The translations under genes and the position numbers were made by a program. This document shows positions 1-4,934 of a stretch of DNA of 6,062 bases, one piece after another. Under the pieces are notes generated by a model. That model worked only from the letters and a program-made list of their open reading frames with translations, did not search any database and had not been told where the DNA came from. This stretch comes from Candidatus Aerophobota bacterium (lineage in GTDB: Bacteria > Aerophobota > Aerophobia > Aerophobales > B3-G15), in the NCBI GenBank assembly GCA_021163905.1, contig JAGGTG010000190.1:1-6062 (forward strand). The letters are read 5' to 3'. The first letter of the stretch is position 1. Each line of letters begins with the position of its first letter.

Positions 1-23
1 GGGGAAATGCTTCGCATTTCCCC
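1..23. repeat. Perfect 10-bp inverted repeat (hairpin)
   Basis: Bases 1-10 (GGGGAAATGC) are exactly complementary to bases 14-23, leaving a 3-base TTC loop. Base 24 is another C, so the stem may continue beyond the left edge. No T-run follows on the + strand, so it does not look like an intrinsic terminator in that direction; the other direction lies outside the window. A second TTCCCC at 41-46 could pair with the first GGGGAA instead. It could be an intergenic palindromic repeat, but copy number cannot be judged here. Bases 24-112 hold nothing I can identify. Confidence 0.7.
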
Positions 24-112
24 CTCAACGCTTGCGCTGCTTCCCCTTAAATAAGCTTTCCTGTAAAATCAAGAAAAGTGCCGGGCGAGTAAAATCACCT
101 ACGTGGATTCAT

Positions 113-287
113 CCATCTCGTCTGTTTGGTCTGTCTCGTCTGTTTCGTCTATCTCGTCTGTCTCGTCTGTTTCGTCTGTTGGGTCGTTGAGTCGTTGCGT
201 CATTGGGTCGTTGCGTCCATTGCGTCATTGGGTCGTTGGGTCGTTGGGTCTATCTCGTCTGGTTCGTCGATCTGGTTAATTCCCGGG
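113..287. repeat. Minisatellite block A (8/9-bp degenerate tandem repeats)
   Basis: On the + strand the block is a run of 9-base units such as TCTGTCTCG, TCTGTTTCG and TCTATCTCG (about 113-180), then 8-base units such as TCGTTGGG, TCATTGGG and TCGTTGCG with occasional 9-base TCCATTGCG (about 181-248), then 9-base units again (about 249-276), ending in TTAATTCCCGGG. Bases 247-287 are identical to 911-951 in block B. The block lies beyond the stop codon of the minus-strand membrane-protein gene that ends at 324. Open frames read through it on the + strand are artefacts of the repeat. Confidence 0.9.
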
Positions 288-323
288 GAGCTTAGCCTCC
301 TAATTTTAAAATAAGCATCTTTA

Positions 324-665
324 TTATACCCTAAAAATGAAAAACTTTAATATCATTGCCCAAAATATACTCCAGGAGAGACTAACTAAAGTTCCCAGTA
401 AGTAGTACTCTGTCTCCTCCCGCATCGTAAATCTTAAAATAGATTTACCTACAAACACAAAAGCAACTGCTTCATAACTTCCCAAAAGAGCAAGACTTAA
501 AACCAAAAACCTTTCAAAATATCCGATAAATTTACCCGCTCCCCTGAGACCACTTTTGTCAGCCCTGGGTAGATTGAGCCTTTTGCAAATTATCTGAACT
601 ACAGGGCTTCCTCCAAAAATGACAATTAAATAAATGATAACTGTTACAGTAAATTTTAAAAACAT
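324..665 (-). CDS. Small membrane protein, DUF3307 C-terminal-like
   Basis: This 113-residue protein has three likely membrane segments at residues about 4-25, 50-74 and 88-110. Between the first two lies a basic loop (KRLNLPRADKSGLRGAGK), and the pattern GKFIGYFERFLV, then GKSILRF, then EYYLLGTLVS follows. From memory this matches the C-terminal membrane part of DUF3307-family proteins (G-x-IG-x-LER, then AKS-x-x-RF, then EYFLIGT). That assignment is by motif recall, not by search. DUF3307-type genes are commonly found next to SatD-family genes, and a SatD gene lies upstream on the same strand, 305 bases away across a minisatellite. The ATG at 663-665 has only a weak Shine-Dalgarno (AGG, about 3 bases upstream). 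The stop is TAA. Molecular function is unknown; the location is the inner membrane. Confidence 0.65.
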   Translation of the reverse strand: MFLKFTVTVIIYLIVIFGGSPVVQIICKRLNLPRADKSGLRGAGKFIGYFERFLVLSLALLGSYEAVAFVFVGKSILRFTMREETEYYLLGTLVSLSWSIFWAMILKFFIFRV

Positions 666-673
666 CTGCCTAT

Positions 674-730
674 TTTGTTAACCTTTCAGGGTTGACAAAT
701 CATTTGTTAACCTTTCAGGGTTACAAATTA
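674..730. repeat. Tandem pair of 29/28-bp repeats with internal dyad
   Basis: Two adjacent units, 674-702 and 703-730, share the same first 20 bases (TTTGTTAACCTTTCAGGGTT) and continue as GACAAATCA and ACAAATTA. In unit 1, GTTAACC (677-683) can pair with GGTTGAC (690-696) around a 6-base loop with one G-U; unit 2 has a similar but shorter stem. The pair lies directly upstream of the small membrane-protein gene read on the minus strand and directly next to minisatellite block B. With only two units and no spacers it is not a CRISPR. It may be an operator or a stub of a dispersed repeat. Confidence 0.8.
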
Positions 731-735
731 ACTCT

Positions 736-951
736 TCCTGGGTCTATTGGGTCATTGAGTCTTTGGGTCATTGGGTCCATTGCGTCATTGGGTCGTTGCG
801 TCCATTGCGTCGTTGGGTCTTTTGGGTCATTGGGTCTTTGGGTCGTTGGGTCTGTGGGTCTATTTCGTCTGTTTCGTCCTTCTCGTCTATCTCGTCTGGT
901 TCGTCTGGTTGGTCTATCTCGTCTGGTTCGTCGATCTGGTTAATTCCCGGG
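736..951. repeat. Minisatellite block B (8/9-bp degenerate tandem repeats)
   Basis: On the + strand the block starts with 8-base units and a few 9-base ones (GGGTCATT, GGGTCTTT, GGGTCGTT; about 738-858), then changes to 9-base units (TCTGTTTCG, TCTATCTCG, TCTGGTTCG; about 859-940), and ends in TTAATTCCCGGG. Its last 41 bases (911-951) are identical to 247-287 of block A. It fills almost all of the 305-base gap between the SatD gene (stop at 971-973) and the small membrane-protein gene (start at 665). Several overlapping + strand open frames of 65-83 codons come from the absence of stop triplets in the repeat, not from a gene. Confidence 0.9.
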
Positions 952-970
952 AGGATTTAGTATCCCACCG

Positions 971-1606
971 CTATTTGCTTTGAAAAGTTACCAGAAGATC
1001 TCTCACACTTTTCTCTGCCTCGAGTATAACTTCATAATTTGCCACCTTAAGGGTTTTTACTACTGCCTGCCTGGAAACACCCTCCCTTATAGCCACCTTC
1101 TTCAGGGTTCCTAACTGTTTATACAGCCAGTATCTTCTATAATGAATTTCTTTCCAGTCTTTTTGAATAGCCTCCATTAACAGGATAATCATATTAATGG
1201 AAGTATCTAAAACGAAGTCCCCGATATTATAAAAAAGGTATCTTTTTTCTTTTTTTGCTACTTCAATTGCCTCCCTGGCACGATGAAAACACTGTCCATC
1301 CATGGAACTGGTAGTCTCGGCAACTGGTGTAGAAAGCTCTCCTACACCAACCCCCAAACGAGCTCTCCAGGGAAAAAGCCCTCTCATCCATCTCTGCGCA
1401 AGATCAAAACTTACCCCAATTTCAGATAAAAGTCCCTGGAATTCATCTCCAGTGGTGAAGTTAAAGGGGACAACAAGATACGAGTTAAACTCTTTATTAA
1501 TATCGGACATCACCGTTCGCACTTTTTCCTGTAAAGAGGCTCTATCGGTTACCTCCTTGGAGGATATTAAATCTCCCGTAATAACAGTATAAATATTTTT
1601 CTTCAC
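971..1606 (-). CDS. SatD-family protein with C-terminal helix-turn-helix
   Basis: This 211-residue protein has the SatD-family signature: an N-terminal strand with TGDLISSKEVTDR (residues 10-22), then FTTGDEFQGLL (50-60), then RLGVGVGEL (83-91) and DGQCFHRAREAIEVAKK (103-119). The C-terminal part, residues about 160-195 (LKKVAIREGVSRQAVVKTLK, 168-187), reads as a helix-turn-helix, as is usual in this family. The family is named after a gene of the Streptococcus mutans sat locus; its biochemical activity is not established. The order of the motifs, with Asp12 and Asp54 in strand/turn positions, resembles the metal-binding palm of class III nucleotidyl cyclases, but this is my inference. The ATG at 1604-1606 lies 8 bases after the HepT stop with a weak GTGAAG ribosome site, suggesting co-transcription with the toxin-antitoxin pair. 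The stop is TAG. The DUF3307-like partner gene follows after the minisatellite. Confidence 0.8.
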   Translation of the reverse strand: MKKNIYTVITGDLISSKEVTDRASLQEKVRTVMSDINKEFNSYLVVPFNFTTGDEFQGLLSEIGVSFDLAQRWMRGLFPWRARLGVGVGELSTPVAETTSSMDGQCFHRAREAIEVAKKEKRYLFYNIGDFVLDTSINMIILLMEAIQKDWKEIHYRRYWLYKQLGTLKKVAIREGVSRQAVVKTLKVANYEVILEAEKSVRDLLVTFQSK

Positions 1607-1614
1607 TTTTTAAC

Positions 1615-2043
1615 TCAGGGATTTTTTTCTGAAAGATAATCTGCTATGTAGCGGGCAAATTTATCAAAGTCTGGAAGGTCCTTTTTTAGATGCCTGTAAA
1701 CCTCCTTTAAATCTACCTTAATATACTCATGAACCAGGATATTTCTAAATCCTGCAATAGGTGCAAAATAATAAGCAAAATCACCCGGAAGAATACCTTT
1801 CTCTCCTAATAAATCGATAGCCTCCCTGTATTCTCCAGGTCTTTCTATTTTAAGGTCCGAGATAATAATTTCCGCTATATCTATTACACATTCAATTGCC
1901 AGCTGAAAGTACCGCTCTACCGCTCCCCTCAGAGTATAATTTTTTTGTAAATCTTCTAATGCATACCTCTGGTATTCTTTAAGATAACCCACATATTTTC
2001 TTAAAAGCTCCAGTTTTTGCAAAATGCTCTGCTTGCTCCTCAC
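1615..2043 (-). CDS. hepT: HepT-like HEPN ribonuclease toxin
   Basis: This 142-residue protein is all-helical and carries the HEPN active-site motif R-x4-H-x-Y as RNILVHEY (Arg100, His105, Tyr107). Its length, and the GFRNILVHEYIKVD context with GDFAYYFAPIAGFRN just before it, fit the DUF86/HepT family. In characterised members the protein is an RNase toxin, and the partner MntA nucleotidyltransferase silences it by adding AMP residues to the motif tyrosine. All the key residues are present, so the toxin is predicted active. The start is GTG at 2041-2043, which overlaps the mntA stop by 4 bases (GTGA), so translation is likely coupled. The SatD gene begins 8 bases after its TGA stop. Confidence 0.92.
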   Translation of the reverse strand: MRSKQSILQKLELLRKYVGYLKEYQRYALEDLQKNYTLRGAVERYFQLAIECVIDIAEIIISDLKIERPGEYREAIDLLGEKGILPGDFAYYFAPIAGFRNILVHEYIKVDLKEVYRHLKKDLPDFDKFARYIADYLSEKNP

Positions 2044-2468
2044 AGAATACCTTCTTTCTTGATTTGCTCCAGTAAAATTTTATCGTGGCGATCCTGATAG
2101 TACTTTTGATCAAAATACTTTGACATAATCTTAACCTCGATATTAATGCGCTTTGGCTCATCTCGAGAATATAGGATAACACCATCTTTTAAAATGCTAT
2201 ACTGCAGTATTAAAGGAGCATCATTTAAAATAACAAGGTCAATCTTCTTAAAACCAAGGAGATTGCATACTCTGTTAATTAAAAAAAGGCGAAGATCAAA
2301 GCGCTGGTGTCTGGTTAGCTTTTCATCAAGATAAACAGCTATATCTACATCACTTAAAGAAGATGCTATTCCTTTAGCCTGGGAACCAAAGATATAAACC
2401 AGGATGACTTCTTTTCTTTTCTGAAAAAAGTCTCGCAGCTTTTCCTTCTTTTCTTCGGTTAAAATCAT
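2040..2468 (-). CDS. mntA: MntA-like nucleotidyltransferase antitoxin
   Basis: This 142-residue minimal nucleotidyltransferase has the motif GS-x10-D-x-D (Gly28, Ser29, Asp40, Asp42; FGSQAKGIASSLSDVDIAVY) and a likely third carboxylate in IDLVIL (Asp77). The helical tail (about 107-142, with FDQKYYQDRHDKILLEQIKK) is typical of MNT proteins paired with DUF86/HepT toxins. In studied pairs the antitoxin transfers AMP from ATP to the toxin's HEPN tyrosine. The gene sits directly upstream of hepT with a 4-base overlap, as expected for such an operon. The ATG at 2466-2468 has no visible Shine-Dalgarno; translation may be leaderless-like or coupled to the broken antitoxin gene that ends 38 bases upstream. 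All catalytic residues are intact. Confidence 0.92.
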   Translation of the reverse strand: MILTEEKKEKLRDFFQKRKEVILVYIFGSQAKGIASSLSDVDIAVYLDEKLTRHQRFDLRLFLINRVCNLLGFKKIDLVILNDAPLILQYSILKDGVILYSRDEPKRINIEVKIMSKYFDQKYYQDRHDKILLEQIKKEGIL

Positions 2469-2506
2469 TTTATTTTATGTGCTAAATAAAATTTTAGGAG
2501 TTTTTA

Positions 2507-2713
2507 TTATCGCTTGCCTGGAAACATCTTTTCAAGTACCTCATAGCCTTCCAGATAATCATCGTAATCAATAGGAGCCTGGATTCCCTACTCAGAAAGA
2601 AAATCTATGGTTTCACTTATAGATAAATTTAGTTCTTTTGAGAGTCTTTCTAAAGATAACCTTCCTTCTTTATACTGCTTTATCAATAAATAGCTCATTT
2701 CGTAATCTATCAT
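2507..2713 (-). pseudogene. UPF0175-like antitoxin, interrupted by in-frame TAG
   Basis: Reading from ATG at 2711-2713 gives 41 residues ending SLERLSKELNLSISETIDFLSE, then a TAG at 2588-2590, then 26 more residues in the same frame (GIQAPIDYDDYLEGYEVLEK and a short end) to a TAA at 2507-2509. The pattern YKEGRLSLERLSKELNLSISE followed by GI-x-x-x-x-D-Y-D-D resembles the C-terminal half of UPF0175-type small antitoxins (a helix-turn-helix-like segment, then the conserved end). The usual N-terminal segment is missing, with in-frame stops just upstream of the ATG. TAG also ends the SatD and PorV-like genes here, so readthrough is unlikely. No partner toxin is visible. It is most likely a decayed antitoxin, and the identification is moderate. 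Confidence 0.6.
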
Positions 2714-2722
2714 TTTCTTTCA

Positions 2723-2863
2723 TTAAGTCAACAAAAAAGCCTGAAACTGGAAGGATAAATGAAGTGATGTCTCGTCTGTCTCGTCTATTTCGTCTGTCTC
2801 GTCTATTTCGTCTGTTTGGTTCATCTGGTTTGTTTGGTTTATTTGGTTTGTCTGGTTGTTCAT
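2723..2863 (-). CDS. Possible small ORF made of tripeptide repeats
   Basis: A 46-codon frame from ATG (2861-2863) to TAA (2723-2725) is translated from minisatellite block C. Because the unit there is exactly 9 bases, the frame stays open and gives repeated Asn-Gln-(Thr/Ile/Met) and then Asp-Glu-(Thr/Ile) tripeptides, followed by a short hydrophobic end (SFQFQAFLLT). AGGA lies 5 bases before the ATG, which is an acceptable ribosome site. The stop is 9 bases upstream of the broken antitoxin ATG. No family is recognised. It may be only a fortuitous frame through repeat DNA. Confidence 0.25.
   Translation of the reverse strand: MNNQTNQINQTNQMNQTDEIDETDEIDETDETSLHLSFQFQAFLLT
2768..2860. repeat. 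Minisatellite block C (9-bp degenerate tandem repeats)
   Basis: On the + strand this is TCTCGTCTG, TCTCGTCTA, TTTCGTCTG and similar 9-base units, drifting towards TTTGGTTTA and TCTGGTTGT at the right end. It belongs to the same family and orientation as blocks A and B, but it has only the 9-base period and lacks the TTAATTCCCGGG terminus. It lies 49 bases beyond the stop codon of the secreted coiled-coil protein gene, so like A and B it is downstream of a minus-strand gene. Confidence 0.85.
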
Positions 2864-2909
2864 AAAATTCCTATGTGAATAACTTCAACAGACCCTCGGA
2901 TAAAAATAT

Positions 2910-3665
2910 TTATTTTCCATCTTTTCCTGAGTAGTGTGGTTTCTCTGAATGGAATGGTTTTCCTGAGTGTCCCGGATGCTCTGGCTTCTCATTATTCTGG
3001 GGATGTTTCGGTCTTTCAGGTTTCTCTGGCTTTGCCGGATGTTCCTGTTCTTCCTCATCATTATTTATATTTTCTGACGCATCCTGATTTTTTCCTCTTT
3101 GCCTTTGCCACCTTTCTTGTTTTTTCTCCTGCTTTTGTTTTATCTTCTCTTCTCTCTGTTCCATCTTCTCCTTTGTCCTCTTTTCCTGTCTCTCCTTTAT
3201 CTGCTGTAATCTCTCCAGAGCAACTTTTCTCCCATGTTCAGAAACCTCTATAGCATGGAGAATAGCATCCCGGGCCTTTTCTGGAACTTTCTCCAGCAGA
3301 TCGTTTAAAATTGCAAGATGCTTTGCAGTAGCACTGCTAACCGCCTCTATTGCTCTATCTAAACCAGTATCAGAAGTTATCTGTTCAGTGGTTCCTTCTA
3401 TTTCTTCAAAAATTGTCTCATATTCCTTCAGCAGGTCCTTTATCTTTTCTTGCTTTCCTTCAATTACATTATCCTTAATCTTTTCTATACAATCCTTTGC
3501 AATCTGCAGACAAATTGATACTTTTGATACAGGTCCCAAATCCTGGTCAACCATTGTACAATTAGAAACACCTGTTGTGCTTTTTGTTTCTGATAAACCA
3601 GGTAAAACAACTACTCCCATAAAAATAAGGCAGAAAATCAGGGTAATAAAAAAGATTTTCCTCAT
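2910..3665 (-). CDS. Secreted DUF5667-like coiled-coil protein with Pro/His/Lys-rich tail
   Basis: This 251-residue protein begins with a signal peptide (basic MRK, hydrophobic to about residue 23). Residues about 45-155 are helical, with the stretch ATAKHLAILNDLLEKVPEKA (112-131) followed by an ILHAIEVSEHGRKVAL segment. From memory this matches DUF5667-type domains (TA-x-HL, then L-x-x-VPE-x-A, then AI-x-x-S-x-x-G). Residues about 150-190 are very rich in Lys, Glu, Gln and Arg and read as a single long charged helix. The tail (about 205-251) is low complexity with repeated KPE, KPH and HP motifs. Function is unknown; periplasmic or surface location is expected, and the His-rich tail could bind metal. 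The ATG at 3663-3665 is supported by GGAGG 9 bases upstream. The gene is preceded by a c-di-GMP riboswitch and terminator. The stop is TAA; I see no clear hairpin terminator after it. Confidence 0.8.
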   Translation of the reverse strand: MRKIFFITLIFCLIFMGVVVLPGLSETKSTTGVSNCTMVDQDLGPVSKVSICLQIAKDCIEKIKDNVIEGKQEKIKDLLKEYETIFEEIEGTTEQITSDTGLDRAIEAVSSATAKHLAILNDLLEKVPEKARDAILHAIEVSEHGRKVALERLQQIKERQEKRTKEKMEQREEKIKQKQEKKQERWQRQRGKNQDASENINNDEEEQEHPAKPEKPERPKHPQNNEKPEHPGHSGKPFHSEKPHYSGKDGK

Positions 3666-3674
3666 CCCTCATTA

Positions 3675-3679
3675 CCTCC
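3675..3679 (-). promoter_or_regulatory. Ribosome binding site of the riboswitch-controlled gene
   Basis: GGAGG on the minus strand lies 9 bases before the ATG at 3663-3665 and just after the U-run of the riboswitch terminator. This fixes the start and shows that the gene is translated from the readthrough transcript. Confidence 0.75.
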
Positions 3680-3690
3680 ATTCTTCTTTA

Positions 3691-3731
3691 AAATAAAAAA
3701 ACCCCATTCTTTTTTGATGAAAGAATGGGGT
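3691..3731 (-). terminator. Intrinsic terminator of the c-di-GMP riboswitch (expression platform)
   Basis: In the minus-strand RNA, ACCCCAUUCUUU (3731 to 3720) pairs perfectly with AAAGAAUGGGGU (3712 to 3701) around a 7-base loop, and six or seven U follow (3701-3695). It lies between the aptamer and the start codon, so it is the likely off-structure of a transcriptional switch. An alternative pairing is possible between GGAGAAU (3756-3750), whose first two bases belong to the aptamer's closing helix, and AUUCUUU of the terminator's 5' arm (3726-3720; five Watson-Crick and two G-U pairs). This would suggest that ligand binding favours termination, but that is inference. The + strand side also carries a T-run at 3736-3741, though no gene on that strand needs it. 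Confidence 0.88.
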
Positions 3732-3754
3732 CTAATTTTTTCCTACCTTATTCT

Positions 3755-3842
3755 CCAACAGTTTCGGTAGCTCAGCCACCCATCCCCGGGTCTGTAGCTT
3801 TGCGCCCCATCCTTTCGGATGGTTTGCCCTTTCGACTATTGG
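3755..3842 (-). ncRNA. Class I cyclic-di-GMP riboswitch aptamer (GEMM-I)
   Basis: The minus-strand RNA has the consensus blocks of the class I c-di-GMP aptamer in order: closing helix CCAAUAGU (3842-3835) with ACUGUUGG (3762-3755); AGGGCAAACC (3830-3821); a stem capped by a GAAA tetraloop (CAUCC-GAAA-GGAUG, 3821-3808); GGCGCAAAGC (3806-3797); and GGUGGC-UGA-GCUACC-GAA near the 3' end. The base equivalent to G20 of the Vibrio Vc2 aptamer, the third G of AGGGCAAACC (3827), is G. This favours c-di-GMP over the cGAMP-selective variants that carry A. It starts 35 bases after the PorV-like stop codon and is followed by a terminator and the secreted-protein gene. Confidence 0.93.
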
Positions 3843-3877
3843 CTTTTTATTTAACTTACTCTATTTTAAAGAACAAT

Positions 3878-4813
3878 CTATTTAAATAAAATGGTGAGGG
3901 AGAAACGACTTGCACTTCCTAAATCACTATTTGAAGTATAGGAGTAATCAAGAGCCGCATTAGGGGCTAACTTCCCTGGAAGTGCAAACTTAAACCCAAA
4001 TCCAGCAGTAAAATTACCTCTATCTGAACCAAGTCTTAGTGCCAGAGCATTGGTAATAGCATACTCCACTCCAAAGTGAGACTGCCAACTTGTCCCTTTA
4101 TTTCCTCCCACATCTTCCTTGGAATTAAAGTCAGCAGCTACTAAAAGTTTACCGTTCATAAGTTTTCCAGCAAAACCAGCCCTTAAGGTGCCGGGAAATC
4201 CTTCTCCTCCCAGGCTGGCAGCCATATTTTTCCTTACAACTCCTACAGAGAAGTTATCCTTTACCTTATATAAAATACCAATATCAGCGGAAAATCCTCC
4301 TCTTCTCTCCTTTCCAGCATCCGTCTCAGCAGAGACGGCAAGGCCATTAAAGTTAAGCCCGTAGTAAAGCTTATTAGCTGCTGCAGTTCCTCCCACTGAA
4401 AGGGTGTACATCTCAGGAGCTACCATCTCATGAGTTACCTGAGCACTCCCTTCGCTGGCTTGCTGATAAAGTTTACCGGCCTGTTTTAAATAACTAAGGG
4501 CAAATCCACCCTTAATAAAACTCAGAGAGTTTGGAGCAAGGTAACTCAAATAATCCAGAGATAGCTCAGAAATATAAGGATTTGAATGAAGAAAGGTAAA
4601 AGCACCCTTATTTATCTGAGCAATTCCTGCAGGATTCCAGTAAGATGCATTCACATCATCTGCCACCGCTACAAAGGCACCTCCCATAGCCTGAGGCCTA
4701 CAACCTACCTGTAGATCGGTAACCACATTAGCCCATCCAACAACTCCTCCCACAAGAATCAGTACTGCTCCCGCAAACACTGCAATTCCTAATCGCCTTC
4801 TTATCCTCACCAT
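3878..4813 (-). CDS. PorV/PorQ (UPF0164)-like outer-membrane beta-barrel protein
   Basis: This 311-residue protein starts with an Arg-rich N-terminus and a hydrophobic core (residues about 8-28), with likely signal cleavage after GWA (about residue 28). The mature start carries the family hallmark GCRPQAMGGAFVAVADD (37-53) and SYWNPAGIAQI (57-67), seen in PorV/PorQ, UPF0164 and FadL-related barrels. The rest alternates hydrophobic and polar residues as amphipathic strands, and the protein ends in RFSLTILFK, close to the usual aromatic C-terminal barrel signal. It is predicted to be an outer-membrane protein; some relatives work in protein secretion or surface attachment, but the role here is unknown. 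The ATG at 4811-4813 is supported by AAGGAGG six bases upstream. The stop is TAG at 3878-3880. No terminator lies between it and the riboswitch. Confidence 0.85.
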   Translation of the reverse strand: MVRIRRRLGIAVFAGAVLILVGGVVGWANVVTDLQVGCRPQAMGGAFVAVADDVNASYWNPAGIAQINKGAFTFLHSNPYISELSLDYLSYLAPNSLSFIKGGFALSYLKQAGKLYQQASEGSAQVTHEMVAPEMYTLSVGGTAAANKLYYGLNFNGLAVSAETDAGKERRGGFSADIGILYKVKDNFSVGVVRKNMAASLGGEGFPGTLRAGFAGKLMNGKLLVAADFNSKEDVGGNKGTSWQSHFGVEYAITNALALRLGSDRGNFTAGFGFKFALPGKLAPNAALDYSYTSNSDLGSASRFSLTILFK

Positions 4814-4819
4814 AAGATT

Positions 4820-4826
4820 CCTCCTT
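4820..4826 (-). promoter_or_regulatory. Strong ribosome binding site of the PorV-like gene
   Basis: AAGGAGG on the minus strand lies 6 bases before the ATG at 4811-4813, near-ideal complementarity and spacing, which fixes the start codon. Confidence 0.85.
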
Positions 4827-4888
4827 CAGTTCGGTTTTTTAATTTTTTTATTTTTATAAGGTTTATGTTTATCCTGCTTTTTTCAAAA

Positions 4889-4894
4889 ATTATA
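4889..4894 (-). promoter_or_regulatory. Possible -10 element for the PorV-like gene
   Basis: TATAAT on the minus strand lies within an A/T-rich leader about 75 bases before the ATG and after the upstream gene's terminator, so a promoter is needed near here. No convincing -35 hexamer is seen at the right spacing, so this is tentative. Confidence 0.3.
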
Positions 4895-4934
4895 ACTATT
4901 TCTTAAAAAACACCAGCTATAATGGCTTCGGTAA

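Noticed and set aside
126..314. Open frame of 62 codons on the + strand in block A
   Set aside because: It is translated from minisatellite units, has low-complexity Val/Cys/Leu content and no ribosome site; it is a by-product of the repeat.
113..951. CRISPR array
   Set aside because: The units are 8-9 bases, directly adjacent, degenerate and without unique spacers.
692..983. Three overlapping + strand frames (65-83 codons) in block B
   Set aside because: All three + strand frames are open because the repeat lacks stop triplets; this is not evidence of a gene.
1066..1080. Similarity between GCCTGGAAACA near 1070 and near 2516
   Set aside because: A short match inside two unrelated coding sequences, without extension; chance is sufficient.
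1302..1592. 96-codon + strand frame
   Set aside because: It is antisense to the well-supported SatD gene and has no recognisable domain.
1979..2185. 68-codon minus-strand frame
   Set aside because: It lies across the mntA/hepT junction in another frame; the two real genes explain this DNA.
2588..2590. TAG recoding (pyrrolysine or alternative code) in the antitoxin frame
   Set aside because: TAG also ends the SatD gene (971-973) and the PorV-like gene (3878-3880) exactly where the families should end, so TAG is used as a stop.
2638..2865. 75-codon + strand frame
   Set aside because: It is antisense to the broken antitoxin and then runs through minisatellite block C; the Arg-Leu-Phe repeats are typical of the repeat.
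2936..3253. 105-codon and other long + strand frames opposite the secreted, barrel and Ig-domain genes (also 3388-3696, 4119-4364, 5615-5887)
   Set aside because: They are shadows of the minus-strand genes, with low-complexity Ser/Phe/Pro composition and no domain.
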